Below are positions 42,736 through 50,899 of a DNA stretch of 64,000 bases, piece after piece. Under the pieces are notes generated by a model. It searched no databases and was not told where the DNA came from. It was given only the letters and a program-made list of their open reading frames with translations. How positions within the stretch are numbered: the stretch's first letter is position 1; each line of letters opens with the position of its first letter. Both the position numbers and the translations under genes were made by a program. Origin of the DNA: a virus; IMG/VR virus record IMGVR_UViG_3300048836_000098, positions 1 through 64,000 of that record; one strand, written 5' to 3'.

Positions 42736-43137
42736 CTATTCGGTGCTAGTCGGTATCTTGTACTTGTTCGGGTTAAACTGCGAGAAGTTGCTTAGGAAGT
42801 CTTTGTCGAGCGGTGTAGGCGGTGTCTCTGCGGCTTTTTTAGCCAATTCGCGTTCAGCCTTTAAGTCTCGCGGATATGCGCCCATGCTCAACTGCCCTTT
42901 AGCGTTCTTCTTGCGGCTGTCTTTATCTCCATCTTCTGGTACTCCAAGATTCTCGCATGCGCGTTTCACATATCGTCCATAGAGTTCTGTCAGATACGCT
43001 CTTGAACTTGTAAGGATTTCTTGCTTGTTCATCCCCGCATAATACCTCAACGCGGAAAAGAACTCTGCGTAATCAAGCGGCGTTGCATCAGCATCAGATT
43101 GTTGGGTCATGCCGCCGCCCTGCACAACCCGCTTCAA
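42736..43137 (-). CDS. Tail assembly chaperone, -1 frame extension (GT-like)
   Basis: Open from the slippery site onward in the -1 frame of the upstream chaperone. The frame is entered by shift at GGGTTTT (43143-43137) and ends at 42736. Alternatively an internal ATG at 43110 could start a free ~124-residue protein. The extension is helical, with a Lys/Arg/Glu-rich second half. By analogy with lambda G/GT, the fusion (~352 residues) recruits the major tail protein to the tape measure. Confidence 0.75.
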   Translation of the reverse strand: MKRVVQGGGMTQQSDADATPLDYAEFFSALRYYAGMNKQEILTSSRAYLTELYGRYVKRACENLGVPEDGDKDSRKKNAKGQLSMGAYPRDLKAERELAKKAAETPPTPLDKDFLSNFSQFNPNKYKIPTSTE

Positions 43138-43793
43138 AAACCCGATAGTTCGTGCAAATAGCAGATCATTCCTTCGATCTCACCCTTGTTCAGTCCGAAC
43201 TTGCGCTCAAGGTCATAGAAGCGAATCTTGCGTCCCTTATAAGTCACCTTGCGCTCAATCCACATTGCAAGAATCATCGCGTTCGGATTGTCGCAGTAGT
43301 AAAGATAATTGCGTTTGGTTCTCTTTATTCTCCAAACAGACGCATCCGTAATCGGCTTTCCCGTTGGAAATAAACGTTCGATGCTTCTTTTGTTCTGCCG
43401 CTCCATCTCTGCCAAACGTCTGTTTGAGAAGAAGAACTGTAGGAACTGCCCCGATTCTTTCTCGTTCAGCATCCGCTCTTTGCCATCTTCGCCCTTAATC
43501 GGCTTCGGAACAGGTGACATAGTGAGCGATTCTAGGTATTCATCTTCTTCACCAAGATAGATCGGCTTGACTTCAAACTTAAAACCATTCGCGAAGAACT
43601 TCCCGCGTTCAAGCATAATATCTTTCTTGAGTTCTTTTTCTTGCGCGTACAACTGCGCCACCGTCATTTCCGATTCTGCAACAGCCTTCTTTGAAGAAGG
43701 GGCGGTATACGTCTTACCGCTTACCGCCCCATTCGCGTTTTGGCTTGTTACAGCAGACGGCTTCTTGGTCAATGTCTGCTGGCTGTCGTTCAT
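43134..43793 (-). CDS. Tail assembly chaperone (G-like), 219 aa
   Basis: Starts at ATG 43793. The N-terminal 50 residues are low-complexity. A helical domain follows (VAQLYAQEKELKKDIM, FEVKPIYLGEEDEYLE, then FFSNRRLAEMERQNKRSIERLF). Its final codons GGT TTT TGA form the slippery site with the preceding G. Position between major tail protein and tape measure is diagnostic. Confidence 0.85.
   Translation of the reverse strand: MNDSQQTLTKKPSAVTSQNANGAVSGKTYTAPSSKKAVAESEMTVAQLYAQEKELKKDIMLERGKFFANGFKFEVKPIYLGEEDEYLESLTMSPVPKPIKGEDGKERMLNEKESGQFLQFFFSNRRLAEMERQNKRSIERLFPTGKPITDASVWRIKRTKRNYLYYCDNPNAMILAMWIERKVTYKGRKIRFYDLERKFGLNKGEIEGMICYLHELSGF
43137..43143 (-). promoter_or_regulatory. Programmed -1 frameshift site GGGTTTT
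   Basis: Heptamer G-GGT-TTT in phase with the chaperone frame, immediately followed by its stop TGA (43136-43134). After re-pairing on GGG and TTT, reading continues TTG AAG CGG into the 133-codon downstream frame. This fits X-XXY-YYZ exactly and lies where siphophages place their G/GT frameshift. Confidence 0.85.
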
Positions 43794-43812
43794 TCGTTTA
43801 TTCCTCTGTCAC

Positions 43813-44703
43813 TTAGACCGTTGCCGTGGAAAGAGCTTCGATGTATTCCTTATACACCTTGACACCCTTCGGAACAGGCGCGGAAGTGAAGTTGTAGGTC
43901 AGCGGGTTGTTGATCGACTTCTGCGTGGTCGTGTCCGTGATATCGCCGTCGTAGGTTGCCCGCTCGATAATGGTCGTGCGCGGGTAGACTTCCTCGGACT
44001 CTGCGCTCTTTGCGAAGCCAAAGACTTCAACGCGGAACATTGGGGTTGCAAGCTGCTCGTTGTTCTCGATCAGCATGCCGCCATACGGCATCACTTTGTG
44101 GAACACGCAACGAAGCGCGATATCCTCGTAGTCAGACGAGAACGACATAATCTTAGTGTCGGGGTCATACTCGAAGATACCAACTTCCAGAGTCGTTACG
44201 GACGCGCCGCCGTTCTCCAAGAAGTTACCGAAGCCATCCTGAACCATCAGGTCGTAATCGCCATCAGAGTCGGCTGCAGGAGTATCAACTACGCCGCCAG
44301 TCGTTCCGAACGCAACCTCATAGGTATAAGGCGCGGTGGTTCCGACTTTAACTGGGGTAATCGTGGTTTCCTGACGCGAAACGTTGGCGGTTGCACCAGC
44401 CGCGAGTTCGGTGACGGTACGGTTTGCCGCAAGAGCGTGGAAGCGCGGATCGTACACGTTCGACACAATCGCGACTTTGAACTGCGCACCAGTTGCGAAC
44501 GGCTTATCATTACCGTTGCCATTAGCAAGCGTCTCCATCGTTCTAGTTTCGGACGTTTGAGTGCTCTGCAAGAAATCTCGCTGAGTAGCAATAGCCTTCG
44601 ACTTGTCCGGCGTTCCATTTTTATCGAGCGGCGTGAGGATGACTACGCCCGCTTCATACGGTACGAAATCGCCCATAACGCTCGTTTGAGCCTGTCTAGC
44701 CAT
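43813..44703 (-). CDS. Major tail protein, 296 aa
   Basis: GGAAGGATAAC precedes ATG 44703. It starts MARQAQTSVMGDFVPYEAGVVIL and is beta-rich with Ala/Thr/Val content. A central segment (VKVGTTAPYTYEVAFGTTGG) resembles an immunoglobulin-like insertion, and the second half is the tail-tube fold. Located directly before the tail chaperones and after the tail terminator. Expected to be made in high copy. Confidence 0.8.
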   Translation of the reverse strand: MARQAQTSVMGDFVPYEAGVVILTPLDKNGTPDKSKAIATQRDFLQSTQTSETRTMETLANGNGNDKPFATGAQFKVAIVSNVYDPRFHALAANRTVTELAAGATANVSRQETTITPVKVGTTAPYTYEVAFGTTGGVVDTPAADSDGDYDLMVQDGFGNFLENGGASVTTLEVGIFEYDPDTKIMSFSSDYEDIALRCVFHKVMPYGGMLIENNEQLATPMFRVEVFGFAKSAESEEVYPRTTIIERATYDGDITDTTTQKSINNPLTYNFTSAPVPKGVKVYKEYIEALSTATV

Positions 44704-44720
44704 GTTATCCTTCCTTTCTT

Positions 44721-44735
44721 ACTCCATTTAGGAGT
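44721..44735 (-). other. Small hairpin in the leader of the major tail gene
   Basis: ACTCC and GGAGT (44721-44725 and 44731-44735) pair around ATTTA. It lies 17 bases before the major tail start and contains a GGAG that could mask or mimic a ribosome site. It may set the high expression or stability of this transcript. Weak evidence. Confidence 0.35.
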
Positions 44736-44773
44736 TATCATGTTTATTGTGGTTTTATCTATATACCATCATC

Positions 44774-45205
44774 CTACTGGCTAATTGCTGTTCGGACTTT
44801 GTTATATACCGTTTCATATGCCATAAACCGCGTCGCTACTTGATACAGCGAGTTTACGGACGATAGAGCCATTGGCGGGTCTAAGAGTTCAAGTCTGTGC
44901 TTTCCTCCGACCACCTTGTTATGCAGGAGCGCGATTATCTGGTCAGCACCATTATCAACGCTTCCGCTCTTTGCGTTCGATGCCGACAAAAGAACTTCAT
45001 ACACGATACCGTGCGCGAGTTGATTCCCTGTCTTTTCGGGCTGAACGTTGTAGATAAAAATCTGTACCTTTGTCGGGTCAATCGTCGCATCACTGTTTTT
45101 GAAGTTAAACGTCTGTGCGGGATCGAATCCAAGCGTAAGCATAAGCGGGTCTGTCGTAAGAACCGTCTTAATAGTTGCTTTATCCTTGAACGGCGTAATT
45201 GCCAT
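44774..45205 (-). CDS. Tail terminator / tail completion protein, 143 aa
   Basis: AGCGAGAGGTATTAAGC precedes ATG 45205. A compact alpha/beta protein of typical tail-terminator length (DPTKVQIFIYNVQPEKTG, GIVYEVLLSA, VVGGKHRLELL) placed just before the major tail protein. The assignment rests on position and size more than on motifs. Confidence 0.6.
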   Translation of the reverse strand: MAITPFKDKATIKTVLTTDPLMLTLGFDPAQTFNFKNSDATIDPTKVQIFIYNVQPEKTGNQLAHGIVYEVLLSASNAKSGSVDNGADQIIALLHNKVVGGKHRLELLDPPMALSSVNSLYQVATRFMAYETVYNKVRTAISQ

Positions 45206-45220
45206 GCTTAATACCTCTCG

Positions 45221-45811
45221 CTAAACTTCTACAAAGAACCGATCTATTCCGTCTATCCATTCTTGCATCTTCATCGCGATAACACGCTTCGCTCGACCTT
45301 CTGCTTGACACAGCCACGCTTCCGCGTTCTGAATCGCCATAGTAGGAGCTATCGGCGTTATCTTAGTTCGCGTTCCATCTTCGTTCGTGATGTACTTTCC
45401 TTCGATGTTTCTACCGCGATTTCGTCCACTCGATTCATGCGTCACGCCCCACGGGTCAATGTAACTTCCTTTGGGTCTGCCGACGATTGGCGTTCCGGGT
45501 CTTGCAGGGTTAAATTCTGCCGAAGCTTTATATTCGCTCCAATATGATCCAGCGCTCGTGTCCGCTAAACTGCCCGTTCCGTAACTGCTCAATATCGCAT
45601 CCGCATAGAATGCGACTTGCTGTTTGATAATCGAAGTTCCGACCAGTTCTGCCGCATTCAGTTCTGTTGCGGCTTGCCCTTCTGCTGATAATCCAGAACC
45701 GCTTCCTTGACCTCGCGTCTCATTGACGAACCATTGCATTATTTCTCCTGACGCGGCGGTAACGTGCTCAACGAGACTAATCATCGCCAAGTCGCTTCTA
45801 AACGTCAGCAT
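45221..45811 (-). CDS. Head-tail connector / HK97 gp10-like protein, 196 aa
   Basis: ATG 45811 two bases after the preceding stop. It has a helical N-terminus, a Gly/Ser-rich loop (GQGSGSGLSAEGQ), and a C-terminal helix (NAEAWLCQAEGRAKRVIAMKMQEWIDG). The order between head genes and tail terminator fits a neck protein. Family uncertain. Confidence 0.5.
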   Translation of the reverse strand: MLTFRSDLAMISLVEHVTAASGEIMQWFVNETRGQGSGSGLSAEGQAATELNAAELVGTSIIKQQVAFYADAILSSYGTGSLADTSAGSYWSEYKASAEFNPARPGTPIVGRPKGSYIDPWGVTHESSGRNRGRNIEGKYITNEDGTRTKITPIAPTMAIQNAEAWLCQAEGRAKRVIAMKMQEWIDGIDRFFVEV

Positions 45812-45812
45812 G

Positions 45813-46520
45813 TCAGCTTACCGCCTGTCCCCTAGTGTCAACGGACAACTGGCAAGCAATCGTTCCAGTGACAACGTTTCCCGCGCCAATATTCATCATC
45901 GAAGTATCAATGCTGTCTACGCGATACCGAATCTTTTTCAAGGCATTTACGCCTGTAGTCGGATTCATCTCGAAACCGTAGCGCAGAATGATGTTTGAGT
46001 TCGACAGCGTGTATCTAGCGGGGAACTTGGCAACGCAAATCGTCTTATCGGCGTTACCGTCCGTTGTCTGCTGTTGACGCTGTAGCGTTTCCGTCACGTA
46101 GGCATATACGCCCGATTGAACCACCGTTGCGCCCAATTCCGTATTGCCAGTGGTCGCATTCGTCGTTTCAACTAGCCTTGCAATGTCAATCACCTCTGTC
46201 GTTTCCATCGCAAAGATATTCGCAATCTTCGGCGTAGTCGGTTCTGGAATCACGGAAACAAGCATATACTTTCTAGTTGGAAACCTTGACCGAACAAAAT
46301 AGCTTCCTCTAAGCGCAATCGCTGTAGCCGCATCGGGAAACGTCATAACGCCATAGAATAGATACTCGCGCTCTGCTTGCATATACGAGGACTTCGTGTT
46401 CGGGACTGCTGACATCTTCTGCGCATACTGCGTTCCAGACGGAGACGTGATTACAACATCTTCCGCCATAGTCGGGTCTTGCAAAAGGTTGTAGAAGTCA
46501 GCACCCGCTTGCTCGTACAT
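45813..46520 (-). CDS. Head-tail joining protein, 235 aa
   Basis: ATG 46520 follows the previous stop almost directly. Beta-rich virion protein (REYLFYGVMTFPDAATAIALRG, RKYMLVSVIPEPTTP, KIRYRVDSIDT) without a recognised domain. Its position between head completion and neck proteins indicates a structural connector or head-closure role. Confidence 0.5.
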   Translation of the reverse strand: MYEQAGADFYNLLQDPTMAEDVVITSPSGTQYAQKMSAVPNTKSSYMQAEREYLFYGVMTFPDAATAIALRGSYFVRSRFPTRKYMLVSVIPEPTTPKIANIFAMETTEVIDIARLVETTNATTGNTELGATVVQSGVYAYVTETLQRQQQTTDGNADKTICVAKFPARYTLSNSNIILRYGFEMNPTTGVNALKKIRYRVDSIDTSMMNIGAGNVVTGTIACQLSVDTRGQAVS

Positions 46521-46521
46521 G

Positions 46522-46974
46522 TTAAATCCATCCAGTCTTGCGCGGCGTATGCGTCACTCGGAATCCCGCGAACGAACTTCCTGCAACGCCTGTAATCTCG
46601 GAAACCAATGTATCAATCACCGACTCAAACGATTCTCCCGCGACTTGCGCTTTCTCGTTGAACTCCATCTGCATAGTCGGAGTCTTTTGGCTCTTTCGCA
46701 CAAACTTCGACGCGATCTCACGGAAGTAAACGGCGGTCTGCAATACGATGCAACTCTCAAACAGAACAAAGTTCGCTTCGGACAGCGTTTCCCACCCAGT
46801 GATTCTCGCCTTAATCTTTCTCTCCGCAAGCGGGGCTTTTTCGGGGAAGTCCATAGACGCATTGGCAATATCCGTAGCACTCGAAAGCCCAAGCGCACCA
46901 CGCACTCGGTCGTAGAAATTCGCTATATCTGCGTAGCTTTCCCATTCGGGCGGATAAGACTGCTCCGTTGCCAT
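46522..46974 (-). CDS. Head-tail connector protein, 150 aa
   Basis: ATG 46974 has ATGGAGGAAG upstream, and lies 37 bases downstream of the -10 at 47011-47016. It has a helical core (PEWESYADIANFYDRVRGALG, FVLFESCIVLQTAVYFREIASKF) and a basic C-terminus. Likely the first connector below the portal by position, analogous to gp6-type adaptors. Confidence 0.5.
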   Translation of the reverse strand: MATEQSYPPEWESYADIANFYDRVRGALGLSSATDIANASMDFPEKAPLAERKIKARITGWETLSEANFVLFESCIVLQTAVYFREIASKFVRKSQKTPTMQMEFNEKAQVAGESFESVIDTLVSEITGVAGSSFAGFRVTHTPRKTGWI

Positions 46975-47010
46975 CGAGACTTCCTCCATCATTCGAGAAT
47001 TACTATATAT

Positions 47011-47040
47011 AATATATAATCTTTTCAGTCTACTTGTCAA
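47011..47040 (-). promoter_or_regulatory. Late-type promoter before the connector genes
   Basis: TTGACA (47040-47035), 18-base spacer, TATATT (47016-47011) on the minus strand. The spacer end and -10 read AAAGATTATATATTATATATAG, nearly the same as at the portal promoter (52484-52513). It starts transcription 30 bases before the connector gene. Confidence 0.75.
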
Positions 47041-47192
47041 GCATTACGTGGTTTTATGCGCAAAATAGGCACTGTCCAACCCGCTTTCAACAAACAAGTG
47101 GTAGTGCCTACTTTGAAAGATGCATAGCTCATGCCACGCATTTGCCAGACTTGCCCATAGTCCAGCATACAGGGGTGGTTAATCCCCCAAAT

Positions 47193-47393
47193 CTAAACTC
47201 CAAGACCGCCATCGCGAATCATCAGTTCCATCGCACGATCTCGCGAACCATTCTTCTTGGTCAATCCTCTGTGATACTTCTGCGGCGTACCGTTCACAGC
47301 AACCGTCTTAGGCGCGCCTCGGCTCATTGACAGCCCTCTGGACGCGCTTTGTATACGAACGCCACTATTCCTATTTCCGATGCTGATAATCAC
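47193..47393 (-). CDS. Small basic protein, 66 aa
   Basis: GTG 47393 follows the preceding stop (TAG 47397-47395), with GGGAG ten bases upstream. The product is rich in Arg, Gly and Ser, with a basic C-terminal half, and has no domain I recognise. The next 150 bases (47043-47192) to the connector promoter hold no supported gene. The GTG and coupled position leave moderate doubt. Confidence 0.4.
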   Translation of the reverse strand: MIISIGNRNSGVRIQSASRGLSMSRGAPKTVAVNGTPQKYHRGLTKKNGSRDRAMELMIRDGGLGV

Positions 47394-47394
47394 A

Positions 47395-47793
47395 CTAGAA
47401 GGCTCCCTGTGCTTGTAAAAACAATATAAGTCCGGCGATAAACATCACGATAACCCACCAATTTGTCTTGACAGTCTGCATCCAATCGATCTTGCCTTTT
47501 TCGTCAAGCTGACTGATAACCTTGCTCTGAACAGACGTTTTTTCTTTCAGACTTTTTATGCCATCCTCAACGTTACAAAGCCGACCGTCCAAGCGAACGA
47601 GCGTGACATTTAAGCTACTTAGAATTGTTGGCAAGTCCGTAAGGCTATCGAGCGTGGTTTCAACTTTAGTAATGCACTTTGAATGCTCTTTGACTTCGTT
47701 TTCGATTCCGTCCACGCGCTTTGTCATTCTATCCTCCACGCGGGTTATTACGCTTTCTAGCTCCACCCGCGTAACGAAATCCTGTTCGCTCAT
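47395..47793 (-). CDS. XhlA-like coiled-coil protein with C-terminal TM helix, 132 aa
   Basis: ATG 47793 with AAAGGAAA upstream; an in-frame ATG at 47817 has no ribosome site. A long heptad-repeat coiled coil (~10-95) ends in a hydrophobic helix near the C-terminus (WWVIVMFIAGLILFLQ). This is the layout of hemolysin XhlA / holin-associated proteins. It has its own promoter but sits among head genes, far from the lysis cassette, so a virion role cannot be excluded. Confidence 0.6.
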   Translation of the reverse strand: MSEQDFVTRVELESVITRVEDRMTKRVDGIENEVKEHSKCITKVETTLDSLTDLPTILSSLNVTLVRLDGRLCNVEDGIKSLKEKTSVQSKVISQLDEKGKIDWMQTVKTNWWVIVMFIAGLILFLQAQGAF

Positions 47794-47847
47794 GCTGTCA
47801 GTTTCCTTTCGTTTCATCGAAAAAGACAAATTATATATTATATATAA

Positions 47848-47876
47848 ATCATACACAACATATAGAGCAATGTCAA
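47848..47876 (-). promoter_or_regulatory. Late-type promoter before the XhlA-like gene
   Basis: TTGACA (47876-47871), 17-base spacer, TATGAT (47853-47848) on the minus strand. A TTATATATAATATATAATT tract follows immediately at ~47828-47849. It lies just after the capsid terminator (47886-47912). Confidence 0.8.
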
Positions 47877-47885
47877 CAATAAAGC

Positions 47886-47912
47886 ACAAAAAAAGAAGGG
47901 GACGAATCCCCT
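47886..47912 (-). terminator. Intrinsic terminator after the major capsid gene
   Basis: AGGGGA and TCCCCT (47912-47907 / 47902-47897 on the minus strand) pair around a TTCG tetraloop, followed by TCTTTTTTT. It is a textbook Rho-independent terminator 19 bases after the capsid stop. It isolates the capsid transcript from the XhlA-like gene. Confidence 0.9.
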
Positions 47913-47930
47913 CCTTTATTGTTGGGTTGG

Positions 47931-49025
47931 TTACGCGCTCTTGATGTAGCGCACCGCGTTCGCATTGAACTTCGCGAAGCCAGAAACATCGGAAATCGTT
48001 CCGAGCTTGGTCTGGTTGCGAATGTTCGCGTTGTACTCGCGGATCATCGAGCCGTTCTCGACGTACTTGTTCAGCGCCATGTCTTTGTTGAAGATAATGG
48101 CGGGGTTCTTGCTTCCGATCTGCGGAACGTCTGCCGTAATGAGCGTGACGCTTGCGGGGCTGATCTGCGGGGCGTTGAACCCGAAGCCCTTGAATGCGCC
48201 CTCAACGAGAGACGGATCATAGCGTAGGGTCAGAAGCGAGCGGAACATGTCTTTGCCGCAAATGACCGTAGTCGGCGCAAGGTTGGTCGCAAGGTAGAAC
48301 TCCACGCACATGCGCACAAATTCTGCGGCAGTAATCGTGTTCGCGGTTGCGCTCGCCCATCCAAGATCGACGGCTGGGTTGCTATTGCCGTCTCCGTTAA
48401 TCAGGACATAGGTCGCTTCGCTGAGTTCCTGCCCAGAAATGTCGCCCGCGATAGCGTCAAGAATCTTGCCCATTTCGTCCATACGCATTCTGCGCATAGC
48501 TTCATAGGAGATTTCAACGGCGCGACCGTGTTTGAACAGTTCTACGCTCTTTTCGCCAGTTTTGATCTTGGCGAGCGGGAGGTCTGCGCCTTCGCTTACG
48601 CGCTTGCGCTTCGTGGCATCCTTGTTCTCCGTGCTGAGAAGGTCGAGGGTAGCTGCTTTGAGAACGGTGCTGTCCACGCCAATCGGAGCGCCAGTGATAT
48701 ACTGGAGCACGTCCTGTGCGTAGATCGACTCATGCAGACGTTCGTCCATCCAAGCGGGGATAAGCCACTCGTTCGTATCGGTGTTAGTCGTGATCGTAGA
48801 ATCAAGAACCGTGCCGATCTTCGTAGACTTGCCAACACCAGCGTCGAGCAGAGCGATCTGAATAGCAGATTTCTTTGCCAGAGCGGGGTCAGCGTTTCTA
48901 CGGTCTACCAGAAGCTCCGCGTAATAGGACTCCAGAGCTTCGGAAGCAGTCATCTCGCCAGTGAACGACAAGTCCATTGCTTTGCCGCTAACGAGAATCT
49001 TGTCGAGAGTCTGTGTAGATTTCAT
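47931..49025 (-). CDS. Major capsid protein, HK97-like, 364 aa
   Basis: GGAAGGAAAAG precedes ATG 49025. The A-domain and spine pattern of HK97-type capsids is seen (FKHGRAVEISYEAMRRMRMDEMG, LINGDGNSNPAVDLG, TVICGKDMFRSLLTLRYDPSL, IIFNKDMALNKYVENGSMI). No obvious delta-domain cleavage site is visible, but a ~40-residue helical N-terminus is present. Follows protease and decoration genes. A strong terminator follows. Confidence 0.9.
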   Translation of the reverse strand: MKSTQTLDKILVSGKAMDLSFTGEMTASEALESYYAELLVDRRNADPALAKKSAIQIALLDAGVGKSTKIGTVLDSTITTNTDTNEWLIPAWMDERLHESIYAQDVLQYITGAPIGVDSTVLKAATLDLLSTENKDATKRKRVSEGADLPLAKIKTGEKSVELFKHGRAVEISYEAMRRMRMDEMGKILDAIAGDISGQELSEATYVLINGDGNSNPAVDLGWASATANTITAAEFVRMCVEFYLATNLAPTTVICGKDMFRSLLTLRYDPSLVEGAFKGFGFNAPQISPASVTLITADVPQIGSKNPAIIFNKDMALNKYVENGSMIREYNANIRNQTKLGTISDVSGFAKFNANAVRYIKSA

Positions 49026-49055
49026 AGTCTTTTCCTTCCTTTCTTCCAGATTCCG

Positions 49056-49505
49056 TTAGTCGAGCCAGAGCGAAACTAGCGCGTTCGTGGTATCAACGGC
49101 AAGCGCGAAAGCGTTCGCACGTTTCACGGCGATTCCATTCGTGGTGTCAACCGCGACGTTCTGCAACTTCTGAATCTTGCCCGCGCCATCAACGGCAAGC
49201 AGATCGCCATAGCTGGTCGGTCTGTAAGTCGTGGTTGCAGACATGGCGACATCCTCAAACGAGCAACGCCGCTTTACGGTCGCGATCTTCCCGTCCGCCG
49301 TGAGATTGTCATACTTTTCTACGACTTCTACACGTCCGAGAATCGCATCCCCTGCGGAACCGAATCCGCAAGAGTAATCGCCATTCAGCGCAACAAAATC
49401 GCCAGCCTTAATGGTCGCGGCAGAAGTAGAGTCCACAAGGAACGTACCGCTGTCAACAAGCCCTTCGAAGCCGAGATCATACGCTTCTTTAATGCTAGAA
49501 TACAT
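49056..49505 (-). CDS. Head decoration-like protein, 149 aa
   Basis: AAAGAGAGGATAAAAC precedes ATG 49505. Small beta protein (KAGDFVALNGDYSCGFG, ILGRVEVVEKYDN, KRANAFALAVDTTNALVSLWLD) between the head protease and capsid genes, where phages commonly encode decoration or head-fibre proteins. Function by position and fold-like pattern. Confidence 0.6.
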   Translation of the reverse strand: MYSSIKEAYDLGFEGLVDSGTFLVDSTSAATIKAGDFVALNGDYSCGFGSAGDAILGRVEVVEKYDNLTADGKIATVKRRCSFEDVAMSATTTYRPTSYGDLLAVDGAGKIQKLQNVAVDTTNGIAVKRANAFALAVDTTNALVSLWLD

Positions 49506-49552
49506 TGTTTTATCCTCTCTTTCCTAGAACTTAATTGTTCTGTGTTTGTTCA

Positions 49553-50890
49553 TTACAGCATGTCCTTCGGAGCAACGGCAGGACGTTTCACTTTTCCGTC
49601 TGCGTCGGTCGCTGGTACCGAAACTCGCTTTCCTGCTTTCAGGTCTGCTTTCGCCATCTCATTCCATTCGTCGGACTGCTCCTGAATGTCGGTCAGGTCG
49701 AACTGCCCCGCACTGAAAGTCTTGCGCCAACGGTCTTCGTTGAACTTTTCACCGTAAGCGCGAATGCCCTGTTTGATTGCATCCTCAATCGCATCGTCGC
49801 AGAGAGCCTTATACTTCTTGCCTGCAACTGCGAGTTCGAGAAGCTGGTCGTTCGTCACGGAAACGCCAAGGGCCGCTTTTACACGATCTTCTGCAACCGC
49901 AACTTCCTCTTTGACTTCGGCGGGTTTAGCTTCACCTGCGGGTTCTACTTCTTCGCCTTCCGGCTTTTCGGTTTCTTCCGCTTCGTCAGCTTCTTCCGCT
50001 TCTTCCGCTTCGTCGCTCTCTGCTTTCGCAGGAGTCTGTAACTTCGCGGATGCCGCTTCGACAATCGCTACGACCGATTCGGAGGAAACGCCAAACGCGG
50101 CAAAAGCCGCTTCGTCAATCCCAAACCGATCCATCAGTGCGCTATCGTACTTGAATCTGCTCATATCTCGTTTGTCCTCCTTCCTCGTATCGTCACTATC
50201 GGTTTCCTTTATAAAATCGACAGGTAACTTCTCTTTCAAGAAATCCACCGCGCCGTATTTTATCGTCTTTGCTGATGCCGCCACGCTTACTGATGCAATC
50301 ACTTCGTCGCAAAGTCCATAAGACAATGCTTCGTCTGCCGTGAGCCAAGTTTCGTCAGATAGCATCTGCTTCAACTCGTCCTCTGTCCCTGTAAAGTGGC
50401 GCATATAGTTGTTAATAAGCGTGATCTCCGCCTTATCAAGCATTTCCTTCGCTTTTTCAAGATCGTTCGCGTTGCCATATGCAAATGCCAATGGCTTGTG
50501 AAGCATGTAGAGCGAGTTGTCTGCCGCGTAGATTTTGTCCGCGACCATCGGAATATTACTTCCCATGCTTGCCGCGATGCCATCAATATATGCGTGAACC
50601 TTGCAATTAGTCTTTCTGCGGTAAGAATCGATTATGTTTTGTATCGCGTTACCCGCAAATACGTTTCCGCCGAGTGAGTTTACCCTTATGTTTAGTATTT
50701 TGATATCACCCATATCTTTGAGCGCGTCACGGATTCCGGCAGGGGTAACATCGCTGTCGTACCACTTATCGTCGGTAATATCTCCGTATATCCAAAGTTC
50801 ACCCTCGCTGGTGCCATTTGCCTTAGCGTGGATAAACTGGCAGATTTCTCTGTCGAACACTGGGTTCTTGCTCATAGCTTGCTTCGCCAT
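49553..50890 (-). CDS. Head maturation protease, ClpP-like, fused to acidic scaffold, 445 aa
   Basis: ATG 50890 follows AGGTGCTTAAA; a GTG at 50899 is in frame. Residues ~30-195 are a ClpP/S49 fold (LNIRVNSLGGNVFAG, IDGIAASMGSNI with catalytic Ser near 108, YMLHKPLAFAYG with His near 131). Residues ~275-330 are an Asp/Glu-rich linker, and the C-terminal ~100 residues end the scaffold part. The protease trims capsid and scaffold after assembly. Confidence 0.9.
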   Translation of the reverse strand: MAKQAMSKNPVFDREICQFIHAKANGTSEGELWIYGDITDDKWYDSDVTPAGIRDALKDMGDIKILNIRVNSLGGNVFAGNAIQNIIDSYRRKTNCKVHAYIDGIAASMGSNIPMVADKIYAADNSLYMLHKPLAFAYGNANDLEKAKEMLDKAEITLINNYMRHFTGTEDELKQMLSDETWLTADEALSYGLCDEVIASVSVAASAKTIKYGAVDFLKEKLPVDFIKETDSDDTRKEDKRDMSRFKYDSALMDRFGIDEAAFAAFGVSSESVVAIVEAASAKLQTPAKAESDEAEEAEEADEAEETEKPEGEEVEPAGEAKPAEVKEEVAVAEDRVKAALGVSVTNDQLLELAVAGKKYKALCDDAIEDAIKQGIRAYGEKFNEDRWRKTFSAGQFDLTDIQEQSDEWNEMAKADLKAGKRVSVPATDADGKVKRPAVAPKDML

Positions 50891-50899
50891 TTTAAGCAC

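Noticed and set aside
43567-44784. 405-codon plus-strand frame opposite tail genes
   Set aside because: It covers the chaperone and major tail genes in antisense, including their intergenic spacer, with no ribosome site; the minus-strand genes are well supported.
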